From Dactylorhiza incarnata (Eukaryota; Streptophyta; Magnoliopsida; Asparagales; Orchidaceae), in the NCBI GenBank assembly GCA_033032865.1, contig JAWHQI010000064.1:6076001-6140000 (forward strand): DNA of 64,000 bases, written 5' to 3'. The position numbers and the translations under genes were made by a program. Below are positions 32,661 to 44,696 of the stretch, piece after piece. The notes under the pieces were generated by a model, which did no database searches, was not told the origin of the DNA, and was given only the letters and a program-made list of their open reading frames with translations. Positions within the stretch are counted from its first letter, which is position 1. Every line of letters starts with the position of its first letter.

Positions 32661-33743
32661 CCTTTGGCGCTATTCGGTATGGTGAGCGGGCCACAGGTTT
32701 GGCACCTGGCACCAACTCGATACAGAAATCAATCTCCCGATGAGGCGGAGCCCCAGGGAGTTCGTTAGGAAACACGTCGGCGTATTCCGCTACAACTGGG
32801 ACATCACACAACCTGGGCTTTGGCTCCGAAGCCTCCAACAAGGTGAAGAACAACTCGGCGCCTTTTCTCACCGCCTTAACCACTTGGAGAGCAGACATCA
32901 GCGTCTTGCTCGCTCCTCGCATACCGGCGAATGTGGTTTCATTGTCGGTGTTCGTTCCCTGAGTGATCTCCTTTGTCTTGCAATCTATGCATGCTCGCTG
33001 CTCCGAGAGCCAGTCCATGCCGAAGATCACATCGAATTCAGCTAACGGTAGTAACGACGCTTCCAAGTCGAAATCTTGACTTCCGATCCGCACCTTCACA
33101 CGGCTCTTCCTATCCGCACTCATTCGAGATCCATTGGGTAGCACTACTTCCAATCTATCCTCTACAAAGGTAGACGGCACTCCGATTCGCACCACGAAGT
33201 CCTCGGACAGAAAAGAGTGTGATGCACCCGTATCGAATAGAGCTCTCGCCGGATAGTTGAAAATTAGGACGAAACCTAATTGTACACAAATAACACATAT
33301 AGTCATACAACAGTAAGAATCATATACATAGCTGTAAAAGCTAACTTCTAATTCGTACCTGTGACTACATCGGTTTGTCGTATAGCTTCTTGTTGGCCAA
33401 GCGAATAGACTCTCGGCTGAGTTGGAATGTGTTGGGAGGCCGAAGACTCTGCCGCTTTGCCCTTTTCCGCAGCCCGAGCATAATCCACCGCTCGATTTGC
33501 CGCCTTTGGGGGACCACTTCGACACACCGCAGCTTTGTGTCCCACCTTCCCGCAGGTGAAACACGTAATAGGAGTCCGCGCGGTCGTGGCTCCCGAAACA
33601 TTCGAAGAAGCTGGTTCCGCCTGCTTGAACTTCCGCTTGTTCCTTCTGAAGTCCTGCTTGGACTGAGAGGCCGGCGCATGAAACTCGGGTTTCTTTGCAA
33701 CACTCTTTGCTTGTACCCTCTTCATGTCCAACTCCAAAGACCT
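32661..33743 (-). pseudogene. gag-pro: Inverted copy of gag end and protease (left arm)
   Basis: Reverse complement of 34356-35438 at about 99% identity by eye. On the minus strand it encodes the CCHC knuckle [14 protein letters not shown], the intron-like segment, protease [11 protein letters not shown] and the segment up to PYRIAPK. It has no promoter or start of its own. With the right arm it forms an inverted repeat with a 612-bp spacer. Confidence 0.92.
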
Positions 33744-34740
33744 GCGGTAGCACCAAGGGTTGATGCCCCTGTGCCAGTAGCTGCAGTGGAACCGGCGTTA
33801 GCACCGAGGGTGGAGCGTCAAGTTGCGCAAGTAGTTGCGGGGCGAGCGCGTGACCAACAATTAAAGCACTTCTTGAGCTTTAATCCTCCTACCTTCTCGG
33901 GATCTGAGTCCCCAACGGTGGCAGAAGACTGGTTGTCAAGAGTTAGAAGAACTCTGAGGGCGACGGCGACGGACGAAGCCATGATGGTCACCTTAGCCAC
34001 TTTCCTTCTTGACGGAGAGGCTGTGCTGTGGTGGGAAGAGCAGGAACTGCACAAGTTCGGCGATAGAGACATTACTGAAATAACAATGGCTGAGTTTTCA
34101 AAGTCGTTCCTCCAGCGGTTTATCCCCTCTGCCCAACGCATTGCGTTACAAAACCAGTTCCTGAGGTTAACTCAAGGTGATCGCTCCATTGACGATTACT
34201 TACATGAGTTTACCAGACTGAGTCGCTATGCGGGGGCATTGGTGGAGGATGAGGAGACGAAGACGAATAAATTCTATGAAGGGCTTCGGGACGAGTTGAG
34301 GCTGCTCCTTGCAGGCCCTATGACGTTTGGCTTCCAAGTGATGGTGCAAACCGCCAGATCTTTGGAGTTGGACATGAAGAGGGTACAAGCAAAGAGTGTT
34401 GCAAAGAAACCCGAGTTTCATGCGCCGGCCTCTCAGTCCAAGCCGGACTTCAGAAGGAACAAGCGGAAGTTCAAGCAGGCGGAACCAGCTTCTTCGAATG
34501 TTTCGGGAGCCACGACCGCGCGGACTCCTATTACGTGTTTCACCTGCGGGAAGGTGGGACACAAAGCTGCGGTGTGTCGAAGTGGTCCCCCAAAGGCGGC
34601 AAATCGAGCGGTGGATTATGCTCGGGCTGCGGAAAAGGGCAAAGCGGCAGAGTCTTCGGCCTCCCAACACATTCCGACTCAGCCGAGAGTCTATTCGCTT
34701 GGCCAACAAGAAGCTATACGACAAACCGATGTAGTCACAG
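33744..34740 (+). pseudogene. gag: gag of the Tekay-like element, N-terminus missing
   Basis: The frame begins inside gag at the inversion junction. Capsid motifs include FNPPTFSG, AEDWLSRVRRTL, WWEEQE and YLHEFTRLSRYA. The CCHC knuckle [14 protein letters not shown] is at about 34537-34578. The frame continues leftward into the inverted arm without a true start, so any longer ORF is artificial. It runs into the intron-like segment at 34741; unspliced it ends at TAG 34749-34751. Confidence 0.88.
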
Positions 34741-35438
34741 GTACGAATTAGAAGTTAGCTTTTACAGCTATGTATATGATTCTTACTGTTGTACGACTAT
34801 ATGTGTTATTTGTGTACAATTAGATTTCGTCCTAATTTTCAACTATCCGGCGAGAGCTCTATTCGATACGGGTGCATCGCACTCTTTTCTGTCCGAGGAC
34901 TTCGTGGTGCGAATCGGAGTGCCGTCTACCTTTGTAGAGGATAGATTGGAAGTAGTGCTACCCAATGGATCTCGAATGAGTGCGGATAGGAAGAGCCGTG
35001 TGAAGGTGCGGATCGGAAGTCAAGATTTCGACTTGGAAGCGTCGTTACTACCGTTAGCTGAATTCGATGTGATCTTTGGCATGGACTGGCTCTCGGAGCA
35101 GCGAGCATGCATAGATTGCAAGACAAAGGAGATCACTCTGGGAACGAACACCGACGATGAAACCACATTCGCCGGTATGCGAGGAGCGAGCAAGACGCTG
35201 ATGTCTGCTCTCCAAGTGGTTAAGGCGGTGAGAAAAGGCGCCGAGTTGTTCTTCACCTTGTTGGAGGCTTCGGAGCCAAAGCCCAGGTTGTGTGATGTCC
35301 CAGTTGTAGCGGAATACGCCGACGTGTTTCCTAACGAACTCCCTGGGGCTCCGCCTCATCGGGAGATTGATTTCTGTATCGAGTTGGTGCCAGGTGCCAA
35401 ACCTGTGGCCCGCTCACCATACCGAATAGCGCCAAAGG
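34356..35438 (+). repeat. Right arm of the inverted repeat
   Basis: Counterpart of 32661-33743. The arms cover the end of gag, the intron-like segment and protease up to the start of RT. Confidence 0.92.
34741..34823 (+). other. Intron-like segment between gag and protease
   Basis: 83 nt from CAG|GTACGA to ACAATTAG|AT, about 30% GC (25 of 83) against roughly half in the flanks. It contains stops in the gag frame. Removing it joins gag to the protease frame exactly in register (83 is 3n+2 and pol is offset accordingly), leaving VVTD before [17 protein letters not shown], the linker expected in gypsy Gag-Pol. The inverted arm has the same segment. Splicing is inferred only. Confidence 0.7.
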
Positions 35439-38209
35439 AATTGGCAGAGTTGAAGGTCCAATTGCAAGAGCTGCTAGAGCAAGGCTACGTACGTCCAAGT
35501 TCTTCGCCTTGGAGTGCACCGGTCCTCTTTGTGAAAAAGAAGGATGGGAGCTTGCGTCTATGTATTGATTATAGAGAGCTAAACAAGTTGACCGAGAAAA
35601 ACCGATATCCGATTCCTAGAATCGATGATCTATTCGACCAACTGATGGGGTCGACGGTTTATTCCAAGCTAGACCTAAGGTCCGGCTACTATCAACTGCG
35701 AATAAGGGAATGTGACATTCCAAAGACAGCGTTCAGTACCCGCTTTGGGCACTATGAGTTCACGGTAATGCCGTTCGGTCTATCCAACGCACCGTCGGTA
35801 TTCATGGACTTGATGAATAGGACATTCCGAGAGTATTTAGATCAATTTGTGATCGTCTTCATCGACGACATTTTGGTATACTCTCAGTCGGAAGAGGAGC
35901 ATGTAGGGCATCTGCACGCAGTCCTGAGCACCTTGAGGAGGAGTCAGCTATATGCCAAGTTCTCCAAGTGCGAGTTTTGGCTACCGTCAGTGGCATTCCT
36001 TGGTCATGTTGTTAGTGGCGAAGGAATTGCAGTTGATCCGTCGAAGATAGAAGCGATCCAAGCGTGGCCTTTGTTGAAAAGCGTAGCGGAAGTCCGAAGT
36101 TTCTTAGGACTTGCCGGCTATTATAGGCGCTTTGTGGAAAACTTCTCGAGGATCGCACTTCCTCTCACAAAACTGACTAGGAAGGATCATAAGTTCGTTT
36201 GGTCGCCCGAGTGCGCACGAGCTTTTGAAGAGCTAAAGAGCCATCTGACCACGGCGCCCATTCTATGCTCGCCACAAGGTACGGAAGGCTACGAAATATA
36301 TAGCGACGCCTCAGGAAGTGGATTGGGTTGTGTCCTAGTGCAGTTCGGGAAGGTAATTGCCTACGGCTCCCGGCAACTGAAGGTTCACGAGAGGAATTAC
36401 CCGGTCCATGATTTGGAGCTAGCGGCCGTGGTTTTTGCCCTCAAACTTTGGAGACACTATCTATATGGCGTGAAGATCGATATCTTTACCGACCATAAGA
36501 GCCTCAAGTACTTACTAGATCAAAGGGAGTTGAACATGCGCCAAAGGAGGTGGATGGAGTTCCTTGGGGACTACACCTTCGATATCAAATATACTCCCGG
36601 TAAAGGAAACGTAGTTGCAGACGCGTTGAGTCGTCGGGCTCCCGCACAAGCAAATTGGATTTTGATGCACGATGAGCATCTAATCCGTGAGCTAGAAGAA
36701 ATGGAGATCATATGCATTGATAGGAGAACGTCTACTTCAGCATGCTTGAACTGGACGGAAGTTCACTACGACCTTGCCGACCGAGTTCGACAAGCATTGG
36801 AGTTGGACGAGAGCTTGAAACGATACAAAGCGGAAACCGTTGAAGGGTTAAACGCTGATTTCTCCTTCGAAGACGACCTTATGTGGAAGCAGGAAAGGTT
36901 ATGCATCCCAAACGTTGGTACTCTACGGGCGGAGTTGATGTACGAGGCTCATCATACCAAGTACTCGATCCACCCGGGGAGCACTAAAATGTTTATGGAT
37001 ATGAAGAAACTGTTCTGGTGGCCGGGCATGAAGAAAGACATTGCCCTTTACGTGGCCAAGTGTCATACTTGCGCGTTGGTGAAAGCGGAATGTCAACGTC
37101 CCAGTGGGTTTCTGAAGTCCTTGCCGATTCCGGAGTGGAAGTTTGATGATATTTCGATGGATTTCGTGCACGGATTGCCGAGATCGCAACATGGAAACGA
37201 CGCCATATGGGTGATCGTGGACCGTTTGACAAAGGTATCACACTTCATTCCGAACCGGAAGGATGATTCCGTAGAGAAGCTAGCAAAGCTCTATGTGGAT
37301 AGTATCGTGAGACTGCACGGTGTCCCTCGTAGCATCGTCAGCGATCGTGACGGGCGTTTCACATCGAAAGATTGGAGGCTTATCCATGAACTGTTGGGCA
37401 CAAAATTGAAGTTCAGCACGGCCTTCCACCCGCAAACGGATGGACAGACCGAGAGAACCAACAGGACTATGGAGGATATGCTCCGAATGTGCGCTCTAGA
37501 CTTTGGAAAGAGGTGGGAGGATCACCTCTTTATGATCGAGTTCGCCTACAATAATAGCTACCAAGCCAGCATAAAGATGGCTCCTTTCGAGGCCCTCTAT
37601 GGTAAGAAGTGTCGTACGCCGTTGTCTTGGGCGGAAACGGGCGATACTAAGCTATTGAAGCGAAAGGATGTTGAAGAAGCAACTTCGACGATCCGGTCTA
37701 TACGCGAAAGGCTATTGGTTGCCCAGGATAGGCAAGCAAAGTATTTCAACGCCAAGCATAGGAACTTAGAGTTTGCCATCGGTGACCGGGTTTACTTGAA
37801 GATCAAACCGTTCAAAGGGGTATCAAGGATTCGACGCTTGAAAAAGCTCAGTCCGAGGTACTTAGGACCGTTCGAGATCGTGGAGCGTGTTGGTGATGCG
37901 GCTTATCGGCTTGCACTATCTGCAGAGCTGAGCGGTCTGCACGACGTGTTCCACATTTCAGTGTTGAGGAAGGCAGTGCAAGAGCCTACTCATATCGTTG
38001 CGGTCGGCAAAGTTCCGGTCGATAGTGGGTTGTCGACGAAAGTCAAGCCTTTACGCGTCGAAGATACCGAAGTAAAGCAGCTGCGGAACAAGTCCATTCG
38101 GATGGTAAAAGTCCGGTGGGATAACTGCGGCCGAGAGGAGCTCTCTTGGGAGAGAGAGCAAACGATGCTTGCGGAGTATCCCGAGCTTTTTCCCTCAGGT
38201 AAAGTATAA
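34824..38209 (+). CDS. pol: pol of the Tekay-like element (protease, RT, RNase H, integrase, chromodomain-like end)
   Basis: About 1128 codons are open without a stop. Protease [13 protein letters not shown] with [37 protein letters not shown] and catalytic FIDDILVYS; RNase H with [12 protein letters not shown] and [12 protein letters not shown]; integrase zinc region (HH...[11 protein letters not shown]), then [31 protein letters not shown]; and a C-terminus with [26 protein letters not shown]. It ends with a chromodomain-like [15 protein letters not shown]. All catalytic boxes look intact. Translation depends on fusion to gag, and no start codon belongs to this frame. It copies and inserts the element; here it is intact in sequence but unlikely to be expressed because the 5' end is rearranged. 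Confidence 0.92.
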
Positions 38210-38257
38210 CTGTAATTTATGCTATTACTGTTTCCTGGATTTCGGGACGAAATTCTT

Positions 38258-38273
38258 TTAAGGAGGGTGGAGT
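38258..38273 (+). promoter_or_regulatory. Polypurine tract of the Tekay-like element
   Basis: TTTAAGGAGGGTGGAGT ends directly at the 3' LTR start and is the usual chromovirus form. Confidence 0.75.
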
Positions 38274-40353
38274 TGTAACACCCCAAAACTGGTAGTTCCG
38301 CGAAGTAGGCGGAGTGGTAGTGCGGCACGTGAAGCAGGCCAGAATTTTCCCTGTCTGCTCTTAGCGCACGATCAGTGGCCTCATCGCGCACGACCAGTGA
38401 TCGTGTGCCAGCGATCGTGCGTTAATTCAGAAGAGAATCGAGTTCTGTCTCGGATAGTGCGCACGACCATTTCCCTCTTCGCGCACGACCAGTGATCGTG
38501 CGCCAGCGATCGTGCGCTTATTCGCAAGAATTCAGAGTTCTGTCCCGGATAGTGCGCACGACCATTGCCCTCGTCGCGCACGACCACTGACCGTGCGCCT
38601 GTGATCGTGCGCCCTGTTTATTCTGTTCCGCGATTTTGAGCGGAGAAGAGGATCCGACCGATCAAATTTCTTGGAATTTGATCCAACGGCTGGGATTTAA
38701 TGCTGGGGGGTCTTAGGGCTTTGGAGAGGGATTAAACCCTCATTATTTCATAGTGTTTCTCTCTCCTAGGCTAGAGGAAGAAGAAGGGGGCAAGGAAGAA
38801 GAAGAGGAGATTTCGCCATTGACGGAGCTCCGGAGCTCCGTTTCGCGAGCCGTTTCCAGATCCGGAGAGTGCAGCCCGGTGCGGTTCTTTCCCTCCGCGT
38901 AGAATCTCGGATCCATGGCGAAGAAGAACACGTCTAGGGTAACGATTCTTCCTCCCGAACTTTGGACTTGTATTTGTCCATTTATTCCTCTTTCTTTGCT
39001 TGCATGAGGTATCTCTTTCACCAAATGGGTGAAGTGTAGGATTTCCTCAAGTCCTTCGGGACTCCGGGTAGATTGTGTCCGTCCCCGGCATATTGCATGT
39101 AGAAAATCCGGTAGTCGTGCGGATTTAGGCATTGTGTGTGAAACCTATTCGTGGCCGTGAGCCCGAATCGGTGATGCTTGATTTGCGACGTTGCATTTAG
39201 GTTAGGCCTAGAATGCGTGCCGGAGAATGACTCCGTGAACTCACCTATAGTATTGCGGGAGTTAAGTGTAGGCGTCTTGTGAAGATCCTAACGAAAGCCC
39301 CATGCTTTGAGGTTTGGATGAAGGCAAACCTTCACCACGAAATTGATGCGGAGCGTATGTAGCTCCCTTGTTGAGAATTCGCGAAGCCTAGATCCTTGTG
39401 AAGGGGTTAGGTGCGTAGCGTATATTTTTTAATGTAGCACTTGAAAGTGCTAAACCCTTACGGGCCGAGGTGAAGCCGTACCCGCGTCGTGCGATAGATC
39501 GCGACGATTAGAGCACGGGCAAAGCTGAACCGAACCCGTTTCCATGCAGATCGGCGAGAGGTCCCTTCCTCATGAAAGCCGTGTGATCATGGGAGAGGTC
39601 GTGGAAGGTGTCATACCTAGACCGACCAAAAGCTCTTGTTTCCCACCTAAGGTTGTGACCCTTAGGGTGGAGTGTTGTGAATTTGATGTTATGTTTAGCC
39701 TCATGCGATTGCTTAGGCGGTTGTGGGAAACCTTCGGGTGAACCCAACCAACATTATGTGCATACCTAGGTTCCCTTCTTTTTGATGCTCAACCTAGAAG
39801 ATTGTTTGTGCTTGAAACCTCACCTTGTGTAGTTGCACCTTCTGTATACTAGTATTTGTGCTAGTATAGCTTGCTTGCAGGGTAGAAGCTCCGCCACCCC
39901 GGGAAAGGGGTGGGGTCGTTATAATTTGGTCAGCTGTGCTGACCGTTACTTTGTTTGCCACCGCTTGGTGGAATGTTCTTATGCAGGTGCAGGTGAGCCT
40001 AGCGGGAAGTAGCGTCCGTTGGCCCTTTTGCTGTGTTGGCCCTCGGAGGCCAGCCTTTTTCCTGTTTTCTCATGTATTGCCGGCCTGCGTGCCGATGTAT
40101 GCCTTTTTGGAGTTTTGTACATTGATTTGATGTAAGGCCCTAAGGCCGTAACTCTTACTTCTGGACTCATTCCTATGATAGTGGACATGTCTTTTTGAAT
40201 GGTTTAATTAATGCTTCCGCTTACATTTTTGTACTCTCGTTTTGTAGTTACTTTTCTGGTTATCACCTTTTAACTCCTAGCTAGTGTGGGTTGTATGGCG
40301 TGGGGTCCCGGCCGGACCTGCTGTTATACTTTTCGTACTGGCAGGGTGTTACA
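38274..40353 (+). repeat. 3' LTR of the Tekay-like element
   Basis: 2080 bp, TGTAACACCCC to GGGTGTTACA. The first 350 bp hold repeated palindromic GCGCACGACC/GATCGTGCGC motifs. An ATGGCGAAGAAGAAC near 38915 is not a gene start with a long frame. The rest is non-coding. Confidence 0.92.
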
Positions 40354-42719
40354 ATGGCACTGAGTTTGAATATCTTCTGATGAGAGAATTCTGTGGAAAA
40401 GAAGGGATCGGGCAGTGTTTCTCTGCTCCTAGAACTCCTCAACAAAATGGGGTAGCTGAAAGGAAAAATAGAACATTAATTGAATTAGCAACTACATTGC
40501 TTGCTGATGCTCACTTGCCACTCTCTTTTTGGGCAGAGGCAGTGAACACAGCAAATTATGTGTTGAACAGAAGTTTGATACACAAACTTAAGGGTAAAAC
40601 TCCCTATGAATTACTTAAGAATAAAAAGCCTAAGGTTAACTATTTTAAGATATTTGGTCGTAAATGCTATATGCATAACAATGATAGGAAATATCTAAGG
40701 AAATTTGAAGCAAAATCTGCTGAAGGTATATTCCTTGGATATTCTCTTTCTAGTAAAGCATATAGAGTTTATAACAAATCAACTCTTAAGATAGAAGAGT
40801 CCATGCATGCATCTTTTGATGAAACTAATATGTTAAATTAGGAGAGGAACACCACCTCTACCAAAGATATTTTGCAGGTACCACCTCTATGTGAAGAGCT
40901 CAATGGATTAGATCTACAGAGTAAAGATTCTCTACTTCCATCAAATGAAACTATTGAAGACAGTGAAGAAGAGGATAATCCAGATCTTGCTGATAACTCA
41001 AATCAAGTGACAGCTGATCAAATCCCTCAAGTGGAAACTATTGCTGAACCCACTCCAACTATTGACCACATCACAGTTAGAGATCATCCAATATCTCAAG
41101 TCATTGGAGATATTTCAGCAGGTGTTCAAACAAGGCATCAACTACACCAAAATCAGATGCATACTTGTTTCCTATCACAAGTTGAACCTCAATCCATAAA
41201 AGATGCAGAACAAGATCCAAACTGGATTCTTGCAATGCAAGAGGAACTTAACCAATTTGAAAAGAATAAGGTTTGGGATTTGGTTCCAAGACCAAAGGGC
41301 CATCCAGTCATTGGCATTAAATGGGTCTTCAGGAACAAGCTAGATGATCAAGGCATAATAATCAAAAATAAAGCAAGATTGGTAGCCCAAGGATACTCTC
41401 AGGAAGAAGGAATTCATTATGATTAAACCTTTGCTCCTGTTGCTAGACTTGAATCTATAAGGATATTCCTTGCTTTTGCTGCATTCAAGAAATTCAAAGT
41501 ATATCAGATGGATGTGAAGAGTGATTTTTTGAATGGAGATATCAAAGAAGAAGTCTATGTGGAACAATCACCAGGTTTTATCTCTCCAACTCACTCTTCC
41601 TATGTCTTTAAGCTTAATAAAGCTCTCTATGGTCTCAAGCAAGCTCCCAGAGCATGGTATGAGACCTTAACTAATTTTCTTTTAGAGAACAAATTATGTG
41701 GAGGCATTGTTGATAAAACTTTATTTTTCAGGATACATAAAAATCAAACATTACTAGTTCAAATCTATGTAGATGATATTATTTTTGGCTCTACTATTTC
41801 AAATCTATGCAAAAGGTTTTCTGACCTAATGCAATCTAAATTTGAAATGAGTAGTATGGGTGAGTTATCTTACTTTCTTGGCCTCCAAGTGAAGCAAACT
41901 CCAAATGGGATATTCATATCACAATCCAAGTATGCTAAGGAATTAGTGAAAAGATTTGGTATGTCTGATGCTTCCACTATGAAAACACCCATGCCCTCCA
42001 ATGATGTTGTTGACAATGATGAATCAGGGAAACCTGTTGATCAGAAAGTATATAGAGCAATTGTTGGCTCATTACTTTACTTAACAGCTAGTAGACCTGA
42101 CATAATGTTTGCTACATGTATTTGTGTTAGGTTCCAAGTTAACCCCAAAGAATCTCACCTAATTTTACTAAAAAGAATTTTGAGATATATAAAGGGTTGT
42201 CCAAATCTAGGACTCTGATATCCAACAGCATCAGAATTTGAATTAACTAGATTCTCAGATTCTGATTATGTTGGATGCAGAGTAGACGGGAAAAGCACAT
42301 CAGGAACTTGCCAGTTTCTTGGTGATAGGCTAGTGTCTTGGTTTTGTAAGAAACAAACATCTGTGTCTACATCAACAGCTGAAGCAGAATATATTGCTGC
42401 AGGCAGTTGCTGCTCACAAATATTGTGGATACAAAATCAACTTCTAGATTATGGTATCAATCTAAATAAATCAATTATATTTTGTGACAATACCAGTGCA
42501 ATATCTATAGCACAAAAACCAGTACTCCATAGTAGGACTAAACACATAGAGATTAGGCACCACTTTATCAGAGATAATGTGGATAAAAATAAAATTTGCC
42601 TACAATTTATTCCTACTGACTTACAAAGAGCTGATATTTTCACCAAACCATTGGATGAAAAGAAGCATATTTTCTTTATAAATCAGCTAGGAATGATAGA
42701 TGGAGATTCAATCAATTAA
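40354..42719 (+). pseudogene. pol: pol part 2 (integrase end, RT, RNase H) of the interrupted SIRE-type element
   Basis: Continues the integrase core after the gypsy insertion (NGTEFEYL, then APRTPQQNGVAERKNRTLIE, with the catalytic Glu). RT follows with [16 protein letters not shown] sequence, [26 protein letters not shown] and the catalytic YVDDIIFG. RNase H has SWFCKKQTSVSTSTAEAEYI and HIEIRHHFIRD and ends [11 protein letters not shown]. Stops in frame: 40839 (TAG), 41424 (TAA) and 42216 (TGA). Non-functional. Confidence 0.9.
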
Positions 42720-43787
42720 AAAAAATTATATCTTTTATTTATCCCTCAATGTGTGAAGTAAGTTCAGTCGGTTTGTTGTCAAGACAGCTGAGACAAGCTC
42801 TCAGTCTCAGCTGAATAGCTGAGACAAGCTCTCATTCTAGACTAAACAGCTGAGACAAGCTCCCAGTCTCAGCTGAACCACTGAGATAAGGCCTAGGGCC
42901 GCTGAGAAGTTAGCTTGGTCCGTTGGGACGGGACAGACGAATCTGCTGAGACTGGAAGCTGTCTCAGCCCAACCGCTGAGACGATACCTATTAGATCCAG
43001 GGATCGACGAAGACAAGCTCGATCGTCGAACTGAGATCGACGAAAATTAATTTTTTGTCGAACGCAGCCTGACGAAGGCTAAGTCTTTTCGACTTCTGAT
43101 CTCTTTATATAATCAACTTGTATTTCATTTTATCTTTATGCCTACAGAAATTGCTTCTCCTTCCAGTTCCTTTGCACTTGATCTCTCTTTTTCTTTTGCA
43201 GGAACAATGGAAATCTTTCTTCTAAAATTGCATCCTTCCCTACCTCCTATACAAATGTCCCTTCTTCTAGGGGCCTAGCTTCAGGTCTCCCTGAAACTAG
43301 GCAGGGGGAGATGTTTCATGAAGAAGCTCCTTTTTGATAGGGGGAGATACTTTATGAAGAAGTTCCAGTTTCAGGGGGAGATACTTTATGAAGAAGCAAA
43401 AAATTTGATAGAAGCAGTTTCAGTTCTTGATGAAGAAGCTCCAGCAGTTTTAGTTTTTGTTTCAGATATGACAGATTCAAATGCAAATTCAGTTATGGTT
43501 TGTGATGTAGAAGCAGCTCCAGATTTAGAAATAAATTTTGATATAGCAGATACAGTTTTTGATAAAGAAGATCAATAAAGAAGATCAACAAAGCAGATTC
43601 AGTTCAAATCAACAAAGCAAAAGCAGAAGACAAGGATTTCTCTCAGAAAGCAAGTTTTTTTTCAATGTAAAGTTTTCTAAACCTATAGTACTATATTTTT
43701 TATCTGCTGAAATGATTTAATTTCTGTGAGATATATATGCTCTATGTTTTGTTTGTTTTAATTTTGTCAAATAGTGTCCTAACCCAA
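42720..43787 (+). other. 3' region of the interrupted SIRE-type element
   Basis: No convincing ORF3 remains, unlike the element at 49024-60679. It holds imperfect repeats of CAGCTGAGACAAGCTC at 42785-42890, TCGACGA motifs at 43000-43080, and three extra GGGGGAGAT tracts at 43304, 43340 and 43374. A short open frame at 43318-43578 lies across these tracts and is not supported as a gene. Confidence 0.6.
43304..43382 (+). repeat. Three extra polypurine-tract-like sites
   Basis: GGGGGAGAT at 43304-43312, 43340-43348 and 43374-43382, the last two followed by ACTTTATGAAGAAG. They duplicate the core of the true tract 400-500 bp upstream of the LTR. Confidence 0.8.
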
Positions 43788-43802
43788 ATAGGGGGAGATG
43801 GT
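43788..43802 (+). promoter_or_regulatory. Polypurine tract of the interrupted SIRE-type element
   Basis: ATAGGGGGAGATGGT directly before the 3' LTR start; the standard copia form. Confidence 0.9.
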
Positions 43803-43835
43803 TGGAACAACCCTATTACTGATTTGGGCTAGGAT
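43803..43835 (+). repeat. 3' LTR, first 33 bp, of the interrupted SIRE-type element
   Basis: TGGAACAACCCTATTACTG... to the target site AGGAT (43831-43835). It continues at 62901. Confidence 0.9.
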
Positions 43836-44696
43836 TGTACAACCCTCATATTTTCCGAGTCGATGTGACCAGATGTAGGTGAAGTCATGGTAGAAAGGGT
43901 GATCGTGACGCAATGGACCGAACCGTCAGAGATCGTCAAGGACCGAAAAAAGAAAGCCTGGGGGGCATGCTCTCTTGGGCGACTGGACCTTCGGTCCACT
44001 CGCCCGGGCAAGGGTGCGAGTGGACCGAAGGTCCACTCGCCCAGGCAAGGGGGCGAGTGGACCATCGTTCTACTCGCCCAGGCCTGGAGGCGAGTGGACC
44101 ATCGGTCCACTCGCCCAGGCGAGGTGGGCGAGTGGACTCAAGGTCCACTCGCCCCCAGGCCAGCAGGCGAGTGGACCTGTGGTCCATCTATGGTCCACTC
44201 GCCCAACACAGATGGTGGACCCTAATCCACCCATCTGACCCCCGGCTAGGGGGTGTGGACATCTCGAGTTCCACTAGCCCCCCTCTCATTTTTCGGTCGT
44301 TCAGGTTGGTTGTTGGGCTGTGGATAGTGGATTGTTGGCTATCCGCAGCCCAATTTTTGGGAAGTCTATAAATAGACCCCCATGGGCACCTTGGGAAGGG
44401 ATGTTGATACCCCCCCCCCCCCCCCGCCTCCCTCGTGTGTGAGCAAGCACTACCCATCCCCTCTCCCTGTCATTGAAGGTGGACGGTGAGGTGATCCTTA
44501 GTGCCCTCCAAGGTGCCCAGGCTCAGCATTGGCTTGGGAGGGGAAGTTCCTTGTGAGCTTCCGGGTATGTGGTGGGACCTCCACTGTACAAACCCCATAT
44601 CCATCGAGTGAGGCCCAGCGTGGAGGGCCGCCGAGACGTGTCAACTAGACCCAAGGGGTTTTTTAGACCTTTGGGTATCGCCCAGCGATACCCCCG

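Larger units (their letters stand above)
31942..40353 (+). mobile_element. Tekay/Del-like Ty3/gypsy element inserted in copia integrase, with inverted internal duplication
   Basis: Starts TGTAACACCCC and ends GGGTGTTACA, flanked by ATGGC at 31937-31941 and 40354-40358. Order: 714 bp of 5' LTR, a 1.08-kb inverted copy of gag end and protease, gag lacking its start, an intron-like segment, pol, and a full 3' LTR (2080 bp). Pol order (RT, RNase H, integrase) and a chromodomain-like C-terminus point to a chromovirus of the Tekay/Del group. The 5' LTR remainder, primer site and gag start are gone, so it cannot replicate. Confidence 0.92.

Noticed and set aside
33375..33743. Extended N-terminus of the Tekay-like gag
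   Set aside because: This part of the 458-codon frame is the antisense of the inverted arm; true gag begins at the junction.
32650..33804. Separate minus-strand gag-protease gene
   Set aside because: It is the inverted arm of the gypsy element, with no promoter, start or continuation.
38915..38990. Gene start ATGGCGAAGAAGAACACG in the gypsy LTR
   Set aside because: The frame closes soon and lies within the LTR; also present in the truncated 5' LTR.
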